Shown piece after piece: positions 51,067 to 59,067 of a stretch of DNA of 64,000 bases. The position numbers and the translations under genes were made by a program. How positions within the stretch are numbered: the first letter of the stretch is position 1; every line of letters begins with the position of its first letter. Source of the stretch: CAZQKE01 sp964593865 (GTDB taxonomy: Bacteria; Chloroflexota; Anaerolineae; JAAYZQ01). The notes beneath the pieces are model-generated. The model was not told where the DNA came from and searched no databases. It saw only the letters and a list, made by a program, of their open reading frames with translations. The stretch lies in contig CAZQKE010000031.1 in assembly GCA_964593865.1 (NCBI GenBank), positions 25,658 through 89,657 on the forward strand. Direction: 5' to 3'.

Positions 51067-51345
51067 CTAAGGGGTATCAGTGCCGCCGCTTGTACATGTT
51101 TGGTTCACCGCCCCTGACCCGTTGACGCATTCACCCGATGTAGGATTGGGGCCGCTGGTACAGGGTTCAGGCCCCGTACCTGCAAACATGCCAGTGTTGC
51201 AGTTATTATCCGCTTGTGCTCCATCCGTACAACCTTCCGGCTGCGCGACAAAGCCTGACCCACATTGATAGAGAGGCCACTTCCCATTGACACCCAGACC
51301 GGAAATATCCCGGGCTATCGGGGATTGATATTTCAACTTGGCCAC
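51067..51345 (-). CDS. Candidate RiPP precursor peptide with six Cys-x-x-Gly repeats
   Basis: Ninety-two residues from GTG 51345, with AAAGGAGGAACG ahead. Residues 1-21 (MAKLKYQSPIARDISGLGVN, then G) look like a conserved leader: basic and with an IARDISGL segment. Residues 22-92 are Gly/Thr/Ser/Asn-rich. Six cysteines at 28, 39, 49, 62, 73 and 84 are each followed, two residues later, by Gly (CGSG, CTDG, CNTG, CTSG, CVNG, CTSG). The third position is always small and polar (Ser, Asp, Thr, Ser, Asn, Ser). Spacing is 10-13 residues. There is no signal peptide. It has the strongest promoter in the window and lies first in an operon with kinase-like, methyltransferase, peptidase and exporter genes, the layout of a modified-peptide cluster. 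Modification type and activity are unknown. Confidence 0.8.
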   Translation of the reverse strand: MAKLKYQSPIARDISGLGVNGKWPLYQCGSGFVAQPEGCTDGAQADNNCNTGMFAGTGPEPCTSGPNPTSGECVNGSGAVNQTCTSGGTDTP

Positions 51346-51398
51346 TGCGTTCCTCCTTTCAGACGGCGAACAAGAACGGATAAAATCAATCTAATGCC

Positions 51399-51427
51399 AT
51401 TATAACCTACTTTGGCTCCGATGTCAA
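51399..51427 (-). promoter_or_regulatory. Perfect consensus promoter of the peptide operon
   Basis: TTGACA (51422-51427), 17 bp, TATAAT (51399-51404) on the minus strand, both hexamers perfect. The leader would be about 47 bases. Confidence 0.85.
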
Positions 51428-51493
51428 GGATGCAATTTCTTCGTTTCCGGGGAAAAGGGCATTTAGGGATCTTGAAAGCCGTTCAACTGGAAT

Positions 51494-51522
51494 TTGTCCG
51501 GCTCTTGAACTTGTGGTACAAT
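51494..51522 (+). promoter_or_regulatory. Promoter of the murE-like gene
   Basis: TTGTCC (51494-51499), 17 bp, TACAAT (51517-51522). Divergent from the peptide operon; it also shows that translation cannot begin at an in-frame ATG at 51513. Confidence 0.65.
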
Positions 51523-51572
51523 TTTGTGTGTCCCTGGGTGGACAAAACGTTTATTCCACCAGGCCAATTGCC

Positions 51573-53108
51573 ATGACCATCCTGTTGAGCGATCTCCTCG
51601 CCGCCCTGCCCCAAAGCCGGGTTCAGGGCCGGACCAACGTCGCCATTACCGCCGTCGTTGCCGATTCGCGGCAGGTGATGCCCGGTAGCTTATTTGTCGC
51701 CTATCGGGGTGTGGCCGTGGACGGTCACACTTTCATCCCCCAAGCGCTGGACCGCGGAGCCGCCGCCATCGTCGCCGAGAGGCCCCTGCCGGCTTTGCCC
51801 GTCCCCTCTATCGTCGTTCCCGATGGGCGGGAAGCATTAGCCTACCTTTCGGCGGCTTGGCATGGCTTCCCTGCCCGTAAACTGGTCGTCGTCGGCGTGA
51901 CCGGGACCGACGGCAAGACGACCACCTGCAATCTATTGTATCGCATCCTGACCGATGCCGGACGGCGTGTGGGGTTGGTCACGACCGTCAATGCCGTCAT
52001 CGGCGGGCGGGTGAGCGATACCGGCCTGCATACCACCACGCCGGCCGCCCCGGACGTGCAACGCTACCTGGCCGAGATGGTCGCTGCCGGGGCCGAGATC
52101 GCCATCCTGGAAACCACTTCGGAAGGTTTGGCCCAGCAGCGCGTGGCTGCCTGCGACTTTGATCTCGCCGTCGTGACCAACATCACCCACGAGCACCTAC
52201 AGTTCCACGGCACACTGCAGGCATACCAGCAGGCCAAAGCAATGCTCTTCCGTTACTTGACCAAAGGCTACCGCAAGGCGGGCACGCCCAAAGTGGCCGT
52301 CCTCAACGCCGATGACGATTCCTACCACTACCTGCGTCCCATCCCCGCCGACCGACATCTCAGCTACAGCATCGGAGGTGAGGCCGATCTGGTGGCCCTC
52401 GGTATTCGTCGTGGCGCAGATGACACCCGGTTCACCGTTCAATCGCCGGAGGGGACTTTTGAATTGCGCACCCGGCTACCCGGCGATTACAACATCGCCA
52501 ACATCCTGGCCGCCGCCGGTGCGGCGCTGGCCCTGGGTGCGCCGGTTGAGGCGGTGCAGCAAGGCGTGTGGGACTTGGACGGCATCGTCGGTCGTATGGA
52601 GCGGGTGGACGAAGGCCAGGATTTCATCGCCCTGGTGGATTTTGCCCACACACCCAATGCCCTGGAGCAAGCATTGACCACGGTCCGTGCCATGACCGAC
52701 GGTCGGATCATCGCCGTCTTTGGCAGTGCAGGCGAGCGGGATGTGCAAAAGCGGGCCTGGATGGGCGAGGTCGGTGGACGGCTGGCCGATGTGACGATCC
52801 TCACCGCCGAGGACCCCCGTCGTGAGCCGCTGGAAGACATCTTGGCCGAGATGGCACGGGGGGCGGAGCAGGCCGGAGCCGTCGAAGGCAAAACCTTCTT
52901 CCGCATTCCCGATAGAGCGGAGGCGATCCAATTCGCCGTGGACCTGGCCCGTCCCGGCGACCTGGTCATCTGCTGTGGCAAAGGCCACGAACGGTCCATG
53001 TGTTACGGCACGGTCGAAACACCCTGGAGCGAACACGAAGCCTTGCGGGCGGCCTTGCGCCGCCGACTTGCCCGGAAGAAAGATCATCCAGATTCCTCCT
53101 CCCGTTGA
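51573..53108 (+). CDS. murE: UDP-N-acetylmuramyl-tripeptide synthetase (MurE-like Mur ligase)
   Basis: A 511-residue ATP-dependent ligase that adds the third residue of the peptidoglycan stem peptide. The N-terminal domain has ADSRQVMPGSLFVAYRGVAV (UDP-sugar binding). The central domain shows VGVTGTDGKTTTCNLLYRIL (ATP loop), TNITHEHLQFHGTL and LETTSEGLAQQR. The C-terminal domain has TAEDPRREPLEDILAEM where the amino-acid-selecting motif lies (DNPR in diaminopimelate enzymes), and CCGKGHERSMCYGTVETPWS. The EDPR variant does not let me decide between diaminopimelate, lysine and ornithine. No other mur genes are adjacent. The start ATG 51573 lies 51 bp past the -10. Confidence 0.85.
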   Translation: MTILLSDLLAALPQSRVQGRTNVAITAVVADSRQVMPGSLFVAYRGVAVDGHTFIPQALDRGAAAIVAERPLPALPVPSIVVPDGREALAYLSAAWHGFPARKLVVVGVTGTDGKTTTCNLLYRILTDAGRRVGLVTTVNAVIGGRVSDTGLHTTTPAAPDVQRYLAEMVAAGAEIAILETTSEGLAQQRVAACDFDLAVVTNITHEHLQFHGTLQAYQQAKAMLFRYLTKGYRKAGTPKVAVLNADDDSYHYLRPIPADRHLSYSIGGEADLVALGIRRGADDTRFTVQSPEGTFELRTRLPGDYNIANILAAAGAALALGAPVEAVQQGVWDLDGIVGRMERVDEGQDFIALVDFAHTPNALEQALTTVRAMTDGRIIAVFGSAGERDVQKRAWMGEVGGRLADVTILTAEDPRREPLEDILAEMARGAEQAGAVEGKTFFRIPDRAEAIQFAVDLARPGDLVICCGKGHERSMCYGTVETPWSEHEALRAALRRRLARKKDHPDSSSR

Positions 53109-53118
53109 GCGCAGCATT

Positions 53119-53147
53119 TTGCCCTGGCCCCCGTCCTATGGTAGACT
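53119..53147 (+). promoter_or_regulatory. Promoter of the radical SAM gene
   Basis: TTGCCC (53119-53124), 17 bp, TAGACT (53142-53147), 43 bp before the start codon. Confidence 0.6.
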
Positions 53148-53190
53148 GGGCCGATAGCACACCGACGGAGCAAGGAGAGGGGGAACGGCT

Positions 53191-54621
53191 ATGCGTGTGT
53201 TGTTTATCACCCAACAAATTGATTACGAACCCCAGGGCATCATGTCCCTTTCCAGTACCCTCAAGGCTGCCGGCCACGAGGTGGATTTGGCCGTAGCCGC
53301 CCATCACGATCCCCTGGAAGCGGTCCGCACCTTCCGTCCCGATGTGGTGGCCTATTCGGTCATCACCGGTTCTCAGCGGTACTACCTGGACCTGAATCGT
53401 CGCATCAAAGCCGAGCGACCCGATCTGTTTTCCGTATTCGGTGGGCCACACCCCACTTTCTTCCCGGAGATGGTCACCGAGGAAGGGGTAGACGGCATCT
53501 GTCGCGGGGAAGGCGAAGGGGCTTTGGCCGAATTGGTGGATGTTCTGGCCGAAGGTGGTCCGGAGGCGGTTCTGGGCGTGGCCAATTGGTCCTTCCACCG
53601 CGACGGGGAGACCGTGCACAACCCCGTCCGTCCTTATATCCACGATCTGGATAGCCTACCCTTCCCCGACCGGGCGTTGGTTTATGAGCGGGACCCGGTA
53701 TCTGCCCGCAGCAAGATCAAACATTTCCTGGCCGGGCGGGGTTGCCCTTACAACTGCACCTATTGCTTCAATCATGCCCTGGGTGAAATATACCGGGGCA
53801 AGGGGAAACGCTTCCGTATGCGCAGCGTGGACCATGTGATTGAGGAGGTTCGCTGGGTGCGGGACCACTACCCTTTGGAATTCGTTGTCTTTGTGGACGA
53901 TACCTTTGTCCTTTCGCGGACGTGGCTGGCCGAATTTGCCGAAAAATTCCCCCGCGAGATCGGGTTGCCCTTCTTTTGCAACACAAGGGCTAACCTGGTC
54001 ACAGAAGAACAGGTCCGGCTACTCAAGGCGGCGGGTTGCCATTCGGTCAGTATGGGGATCGAAGCCGGTAGTGATCGCATCCGCAACGGCCTTCTCAAGC
54101 GAAATATGAGCAAAGAGCAGATTTTGGAGGCTGCTCGGCTCCTTCGGGAGGGGGGGCTTCATTTCACCACGACCAACATGATCGGTTTGCCGACCACCAC
54201 CTTGGATGACGATTTTGAGACCCTGGATTTGAACATTCAGATTCGTCCCTCGTATGCGCATGTGTTCATCTTTCAGCCTTACCCTCGTACCGAGCTTGGC
54301 GAGTTCACCCGTGAGCACGGCTGGATGGTGGGGACGTTCGACGACATCGGCGAGGTAGCTTGGGACCATTCGGTCTTGGATTTTGATGAGGAACACAAGC
54401 GGGGGTTGGCCGTGCTACAGCGGTTTTTCGCCATCGGCGTCGAGTGGCCCCGCACCGTACCCCTCATCAAACGGCTGATGCGCCTGCCCGATAACTTTTT
54501 CTTTGTGCTGCTCAACAAGATGTGGAAGGGATGGGCTATCAAAAATCGGATACACCCTGTGCGCCTCGGCCCGCGGGAGATGGTAGAGATCGCCTGGCAT
54601 TTTATGCGCATCAAATCGTAG
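53191..54621 (+). CDS. B12-binding-domain radical SAM enzyme
   Basis: A 476-residue enzyme. Residues 1-150 form a cobalamin-binding-type Rossmann domain (MRVLFITQQIDYEPQGIMSL, VVAYSVITGSQRYYLDLNRR, VFGGPHPTFFPE); the classic DxHxxG is not obvious, as in many of this class. The radical SAM core starts at AGRGCPYNCTYCFNHALGE (Cys-x3-Cys-x2-Cys), with FVVFVDDTFVLS, HSVSMGIEAGSDRIRNGLLK and TTTNMIGLPTTTLDDDF. The C-terminal about 90 residues are family-specific. Such enzymes methylate or rearrange unreactive carbons in lipids, cofactors or peptides; substrate unknown. It has its own promoter and faces away from the peptide operon. Confidence 0.88.
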   Translation: MRVLFITQQIDYEPQGIMSLSSTLKAAGHEVDLAVAAHHDPLEAVRTFRPDVVAYSVITGSQRYYLDLNRRIKAERPDLFSVFGGPHPTFFPEMVTEEGVDGICRGEGEGALAELVDVLAEGGPEAVLGVANWSFHRDGETVHNPVRPYIHDLDSLPFPDRALVYERDPVSARSKIKHFLAGRGCPYNCTYCFNHALGEIYRGKGKRFRMRSVDHVIEEVRWVRDHYPLEFVVFVDDTFVLSRTWLAEFAEKFPREIGLPFFCNTRANLVTEEQVRLLKAAGCHSVSMGIEAGSDRIRNGLLKRNMSKEQILEAARLLREGGLHFTTTNMIGLPTTTLDDDFETLDLNIQIRPSYAHVFIFQPYPRTELGEFTREHGWMVGTFDDIGEVAWDHSVLDFDEEHKRGLAVLQRFFAIGVEWPRTVPLIKRLMRLPDNFFFVLLNKMWKGWAIKNRIHPVRLGPREMVEIAWHFMRIKS

Positions 54622-54679
54622 TTCCCCACCCCGATTCCTCCGAGGGCGCCCAGGGTACGATGGATGTGCTCGCCTTGCC

Positions 54680-55285
54680 CTATGCTTCCCCTGCTTCCCT
54701 CGCAGCAGGATGACCCGGTGCGGGCATACAGATCACCTCTAGGAAGCGAAGATCAAAGAAGGTCTGGGCATGGCTGGGGCGGAGGATCACGGCGGTATCT
54801 GCGCCTCGTCCCGTCCCGGCAATGGCGATCACCGCCTCGTCGGTGCGGACCAAACCGGCGTCTGCAGCCATCAACGACATCTCGGCGGCCACCTTGATTC
54901 CCTCACCAAAGGTGCGCAGCGTGTAGGCCATGATCTCATCCACCTGATAGGTCCCCAACCTTTTGCGAACGGCCCGTCCGACGCCGCCGAAAGCATGGGT
55001 AGTGGTCAAGATGGTGGCCCCCGTCGCCTCAATGGCGGCCCGATTCTCCGGGGTTAGCTCCTGGGTATCGGGGCGACGGAAGCCGGTTGAGTGGGTGACG
55101 ATGATGAGATCAAACCCGGCGAATTTCCGAGCCGCTTGTACGCCGGTCGCACCGCCGGTCGTCGCCACCACGACCTTGCGGATGCCGAGTTGCCGGGCGC
55201 GGGCGTAGGCCAGCTCCAATGTACGGGCCGTGTTGGCCGGGCCGGGGCGGGTAAAATAGGTACACGGAGCAACGATCTCGTTCAT
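54680..55285 (-). CDS. Free-standing pyruvate kinase alpha/beta (C-terminal) domain protein
   Basis: A 201-residue protein matching the C-terminal allosteric domain of pyruvate kinase without the catalytic barrel: NTARTLELAYARARQLGIRK, VVATTGGATGVQAARKFAGF, LIIVTHSTGFRRP and AIAGTGRGADTAVILRPSHA. Such stand-alone proteins are known in several bacteria and archaea, without a settled function; they may bind a phosphorylated ligand. The ATG at 55285 follows GGAGGGAG, and a promoter lies at 55319-55347. Confidence 0.85.
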   Translation of the reverse strand: MNEIVAPCTYFTRPGPANTARTLELAYARARQLGIRKVVVATTGGATGVQAARKFAGFDLIIVTHSTGFRRPDTQELTPENRAAIEATGATILTTTHAFGGVGRAVRKRLGTYQVDEIMAYTLRTFGEGIKVAAEMSLMAADAGLVRTDEAVIAIAGTGRGADTAVILRPSHAQTFFDLRFLEVICMPAPGHPAAREAGEA

Positions 55286-55318
55286 ACTCCCTCCTCCACC
55301 GTTCTGTGTGCCTTTGGC

Positions 55319-55347
55319 ATCATACCAGACATATCGCCGTGGCGCAA
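55319..55347 (-). promoter_or_regulatory. Promoter of the pyruvate-kinase-domain gene
   Basis: TTGCGC (55342-55347), 17 bp, TATGAT (55319-55324) on the minus strand, 33 bp from the start codon. Confidence 0.6.
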
Positions 55348-55459
55348 ACCGGGCAGCCGTGCAGGGTCAGGGCACCGCGAAGGCTGCAGGCTGCTCCCGT
55401 GCCGAATCTTGTTGCTGCTCGGCGGGGGCCGACCGGGATTTTCATCCTCTAAACCCTGT

Positions 55460-55488
55460 TTGACGACGCCCCTCCGCCGTGGTATACT
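55460..55488 (+). promoter_or_regulatory. Promoter of the phosphatase-superfamily/redox operon
   Basis: TTGACG (55460-55465), 17 bp, TATACT (55483-55488), 54 bp before ATG 55543. It is the only promoter I see before the seven plus-strand genes up to 62538. Confidence 0.7.
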
Positions 55489-55542
55489 GAACCGCGGCGC
55501 CCGACGGTGAATGCCCATCTGTTATTGTGAGAGGTGCATTTT

Positions 55543-56901
55543 ATGAGATTATTCGGCAAACGCAAAAAAAAGGAACGGCGCGTCGTCTTTATCGGGCTGG
55601 ACGGCACGCCCTTTACCTTTATGCGGCGGCTCATCGCGGAGGGGCGAGCACCCCATGTCGCCCGCCTGGCCGAACAGGGTAGCTTACTGCGCATGGATTC
55701 CATATGGCCCTGGGTGTCATCGGTCGCATGGAGTACGATGATGACCGGTGTCAACCCCGGCAAACACAACATCTTTGGGTTCATTGACCGCGACCCGGCT
55801 TCTTACAAACAGTTCATCCCCACCTCGCGGCAGATGAAGGCCAAAACTCTGTGGGAGATACTGAGCGAGGCAGGCAAACGGGTGATCGTCGTCAACGTGC
55901 CCGTTACCTATCCACCCCGCCGGGTCAACGGCATCTTGATCGGCGGCTTTCTCAGTCCCGGCCTGGAAAAAGCGGTTTATCCTCCCTCCTATCTGCCGAC
56001 CCTCCAATCGCTGGGCTACATCGTAGATGCCGACCCCTGGAAAGCCCGCGAATCAAAAGACCTGGCCCTCCAAGAGGTCAACAAGGTGCTGGATGCCCGC
56101 ATCCGGGCGTTGTTCCACCTGTTGGAAAAGGAAGAGTGGGACTACCTGCACGTCCACATCATGGAGACCGACCGCCTGCACCACTTTTTATGGCGACAGA
56201 TGGAGGAAAACGATCCGACCTACGCCCCTGCGTTCTACGATTTCTATCGGCGCATTGACGAGATGTTGGGCCGCCTGGCTGCCAAACTGGATGACCGCAC
56301 TACGCTGATGTGGATGGCCGATCACGGTTTCTGTTCCATCAAAAAAGAGGTCTATGTCAATCGCTGGCTGATGGACAAAGGATGGCTCAAATTACGGAAC
56401 GTCCCCCCGGACCGGAAAAGAGGGTTGCACGAGATCGCTCCGGAATCGGTGGCCTACAGCTTGGATCCGGGCAGGGTGTTCATCCGGGTGCAGGGCCGGG
56501 AAAAGGAAGGACCGGTCGCTCCCGGCGCGGAATATGAGGCCCTGCGTGATGAGATCGCCACCGCCGCTTTGGACCTGCGCGACCCCGACGACGGCTCTCC
56601 CATCTTTCAGGCTGCTTTCAAGCGAGAGGAACTGTACCACGGTCCTTACCTTGAGCAAGCCGCCGACCTGATCCTGGCCCCTTACGATGGCTACGATCCC
56701 AAAGGGCCGCTTTACAAGGAAACGCTGACCTACAGGGGGGATGAGCTGGTGGGGATGCACACTTACGACGACGCCATGCTTTACATCGGCGGACACACGA
56801 TCCCCCAGGAGCGATTCTCGGTGTTGAGGGTTATGCCCACCATCCTGTCGCTGATGGGTGTGCCGCAACCGCCCGGCTTGGATGGAGAGTCGTTGCTGTA
56901 G
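55543..56901 (+). CDS. Alkaline-phosphatase-superfamily phosphodiesterase/phosphatase
   Basis: A 452-residue hydrolase of the type I phosphodiesterase/nucleotide pyrophosphatase group. RRVVFIGLDGTPFTFMRRLI carries the first metal Asp. SVAWSTMMTGVNPGKHNIFG has the nucleophile Ser or Thr. HIMETDRLHHFLWRQ holds the Asp and His ligands; LMWMADHGFCSIKKEVYVN holds the Asp-His pair, and GMHTYDDAMLYIGG the last His. No signal peptide, so cytoplasmic unless exported otherwise. ATG 55543 follows GAGAGG; an upstream GTG is too close to it. It is 13 bp upstream of the cytochrome b gene. Confidence 0.87.
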   Translation: MRLFGKRKKKERRVVFIGLDGTPFTFMRRLIAEGRAPHVARLAEQGSLLRMDSIWPWVSSVAWSTMMTGVNPGKHNIFGFIDRDPASYKQFIPTSRQMKAKTLWEILSEAGKRVIVVNVPVTYPPRRVNGILIGGFLSPGLEKAVYPPSYLPTLQSLGYIVDADPWKARESKDLALQEVNKVLDARIRALFHLLEKEEWDYLHVHIMETDRLHHFLWRQMEENDPTYAPAFYDFYRRIDEMLGRLAAKLDDRTTLMWMADHGFCSIKKEVYVNRWLMDKGWLKLRNVPPDRKRGLHEIAPESVAYSLDPGRVFIRVQGREKEGPVAPGAEYEALRDEIATAALDLRDPDDGSPIFQAAFKREELYHGPYLEQAADLILAPYDGYDPKGPLYKETLTYRGDELVGMHTYDDAMLYIGGHTIPQERFSVLRVMPTILSLMGVPQPPGLDGESLL

Positions 56902-56914
56902 GGTATGGTGAGCA

Positions 56915-57832
56915 ATGGAGCACGAGCTGCGCTTGCGCATCTTTTGGGCAATCCATCTGCTTTTGTTGGGCCTGTTCGGCTTGGAAACGGCCTTCATCCT
57001 GGCGACGGTGTTGCGTGCGCGGCTGCCCGGCCTGCCCGCCGATGCGCCCCGCCGCCGTAAACTGGCCGTTGCCCTGGGCCGGGGAGTGCGGCTGACCTTC
57101 CGCCACCTGGGACTTGTGCTGCGTGCCCTGGTCGGCGACGGCTTGCTCCACCGGCGGATGACCGCCCACCGCCGCCGCTGGCTGGCCCACCTGGCCGTGC
57201 TTTGGGCCTGGCTGGGGCTGGGGGTTCTGTCCATCACCACCGGGTTCGTCGTTGAAATCCTGCCCCGCCTGGGCCTGACGCCCGACCGGATCGCCGCCGT
57301 TCCCCTGCTGGGCGGCCTGTTCCATGCCGACGTGTGGTGGGTTGCCCTCCTCAACGAACTGCTGGGCTTGATCGCCCTGCTCGGCATGGGCTTAATCCTC
57401 TACCGCCACGCCTTCCGCCGCGAGTCGTGGCTCCGCACCCTCCCCGGCGATAGACTCGTCCTGGCCCTGCTGACCTTTATCGCCCTCGGCGGCTTCCCCA
57501 CGGAAACGTTCCGCCTCCTGGCCGATTACACCCTCCCCGGCGGTATCTTTGCCCCCGCCCCGGCCCTCATCCCGGCGGAGCGATTGCCGCCGTCCCTGTA
57601 CCCCCTTTGGGGGCCGCAGTGGGGCTTTATCGGCTACGGAGGGGCGCGGCTGCTGGCCGGTCTTTGCCTTTCCGCCCAAACCTGGGCCGTCTGGCACAAC
57701 GTTTCCTTCTGGCTCCACTTTGCCGCCGTCTCGCTTTTGCTCTTTGCCCTGCCCTTCACCCGCTTCGCCCACGTCCTCTTTGCCCCGTTGGTCGTAGTCG
57801 GCAACCGTATGCTTGGGGAGGAGGCGCGGTGA
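56915..57832 (+). CDS. NarI/HdrE-like membrane cytochrome b subunit
   Basis: A 305-residue integral membrane protein with about six helices and several membrane-embedded His residues (FWAIHLLLLGLFGLETAFIL, HRRRWLAHLAVLWAWLGLGV, WHNVSFWLHFAAVSLLLFAL), as in nitrate reductase gamma subunits and HdrE/DsrM-type cytochromes. The end, FALPFTRFAHVLFAPLVVV, matches the NarI-like motif F-x-H. It would pass electrons to or from menaquinone. Its stop overlaps the start of the HdrD-like gene (GTGA), pointing to one membrane complex. Confidence 0.85.
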   Translation: MEHELRLRIFWAIHLLLLGLFGLETAFILATVLRARLPGLPADAPRRRKLAVALGRGVRLTFRHLGLVLRALVGDGLLHRRMTAHRRRWLAHLAVLWAWLGLGVLSITTGFVVEILPRLGLTPDRIAAVPLLGGLFHADVWWVALLNELLGLIALLGMGLILYRHAFRRESWLRTLPGDRLVLALLTFIALGGFPTETFRLLADYTLPGGIFAPAPALIPAERLPPSLYPLWGPQWGFIGYGGARLLAGLCLSAQTWAVWHNVSFWLHFAAVSLLLFALPFTRFAHVLFAPLVVVGNRMLGEEAR

Positions 57833-59064
57833 AAGAGGCGGAACGGCGCGTAAACCTGGCCCATTTCACCCTGTGGCAACTGCTGGAACTGGAAGCCTGC
57901 ACCCGCTGCGGCGAATGCGTCGAAACCTGCCCGACCTTTGTCGCCGCCGGGGATGAAACGATCCACCCCCTGACCAAGATCGCCCAGGCCAAACGCTTTT
58001 GGAAAGCGGACCACCTGGGGCCGCTGGCCCGGCTTTTCGGCCTGCGCCCGCCCGATGAAGAGGAGCGGGCCGCCTTTGCCCAGGGCGTTTACCAATGCAC
58101 CCTCTGCGCCCACTGCCGCGTCGTCTGCCCGGTGGGGATAGACACCCGCCCTTTGTGGATCGCCTTGCGCGAGCAGCTGGTGGATTGGGGCCTTTACCCG
58201 CCCGCCTTTGACACCCTGCGTCGGAGCGTCACAGAGCAGCACAACATCGCCGCCCAGGATAACGCCCTCCGCCTCCTCTGGACGGAGAACATGGACCCCG
58301 CCCCCCAGGGCCTGGACCGCCGCCCCGGCGCCGAGACGGTCTATTTCGTCGGCTGTGTGGCCGCCTTTTACCCCCGCGCCTATGGCGTGCCGCGCAGCTT
58401 TGTGCAGATTCTGGCCCGCAGCGGGCAGGAAGTAACGACGCTGGGCGGCGAGGAGTGGTGCTGCGGCTTTCCCCTCCACATCGCCGGGATGGGCCGCCGG
58501 GCCGAGGCACTGGCCCGTCACAACGTCCGGGCGGTGGCGGCCCTGGGAGCGCGGCAGGTGGTGATGACCTGCCCCTCCTGCTACCACACCTGGCGGTACG
58601 AATACCCTCGCTGGTTGGGGGAGCCGCTGCCCTTCCGGGTTGTCCACGCCGTTGAGTTGCTGACCGAACTGCTGGAAAAGGGCCGCCTGCCCCCCCTGGG
58701 GAGCTTCCCCCGGCGCGTCACCTATCACGACCCCTGCGACCTGGGGCGCACCGGCGGCATCTATGACGCGCCGCGCCGCCTGCTCCGGGCCGTCCCCGAC
58801 CTGGAACTGGTGGAGATGGCCGATAACCGGGAGCACGCCCTCTGTTGCGGCGGCGGCGGCGACGCCGAAATGGGCTACCCCGACCTGACGGCGGCGGTGG
58901 GGCGGCGGCGCATCGCCCAAGCCCGTGACGTAGAGGCCCAGGTCATCGCCTCCGCTTGCCAGCAATGCAAGCGCACCCTGGCCGAAGCCGCCCGCAGGGA
59001 ACGGCTCCGCATCCGGGCGATGGATGTGGTGGAGATCCTGTGGCAATCCATTGAAAGAGGATGA
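57829..59064 (+). CDS. HdrD/GlpC-like iron-sulfur oxidoreductase (CCG domains)
   Basis: A 411-residue cytoplasmic redox subunit. Two [4Fe-4S] ferredoxin motifs lie at CTRCGECVETCP (Cys24, 27, 30, 34) and CTLCAHCRVVCP (Cys90, 93, 96, 100). Two CCG domains follow: EEWCCGFPLHIAG (211-213) with TCPSC (248, 251), and ALCCGGGGDAEMG (339-341) with ACQQC (377, 380). CCG domains hold the special cluster of heterodisulfide reductases. With the NarI-like subunit it forms an HdrDE/DsrMK-type pair, also seen as the ETF-menaquinone oxidoreductases of syntrophs. Start is GTG 57829; upstream codons in frame are shadow of the cytochrome gene. Confidence 0.88.
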   Translation: MKEAERRVNLAHFTLWQLLELEACTRCGECVETCPTFVAAGDETIHPLTKIAQAKRFWKADHLGPLARLFGLRPPDEEERAAFAQGVYQCTLCAHCRVVCPVGIDTRPLWIALREQLVDWGLYPPAFDTLRRSVTEQHNIAAQDNALRLLWTENMDPAPQGLDRRPGAETVYFVGCVAAFYPRAYGVPRSFVQILARSGQEVTTLGGEEWCCGFPLHIAGMGRRAEALARHNVRAVAALGARQVVMTCPSCYHTWRYEYPRWLGEPLPFRVVHAVELLTELLEKGRLPPLGSFPRRVTYHDPCDLGRTGGIYDAPRRLLRAVPDLELVEMADNREHALCCGGGGDAEMGYPDLTAAVGRRRIAQARDVEAQVIASACQQCKRTLAEAARRERLRIRAMDVVEILWQSIERG

Positions 59065-59067
59065 AAA

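Noticed and set aside
53191..54621. Radical SAM enzyme as a member of the peptide cluster
   Set aside because: It is on the opposite strand, has its own promoter, and is separated from the peptide operon by the murE-like gene. A link is possible but not supported.
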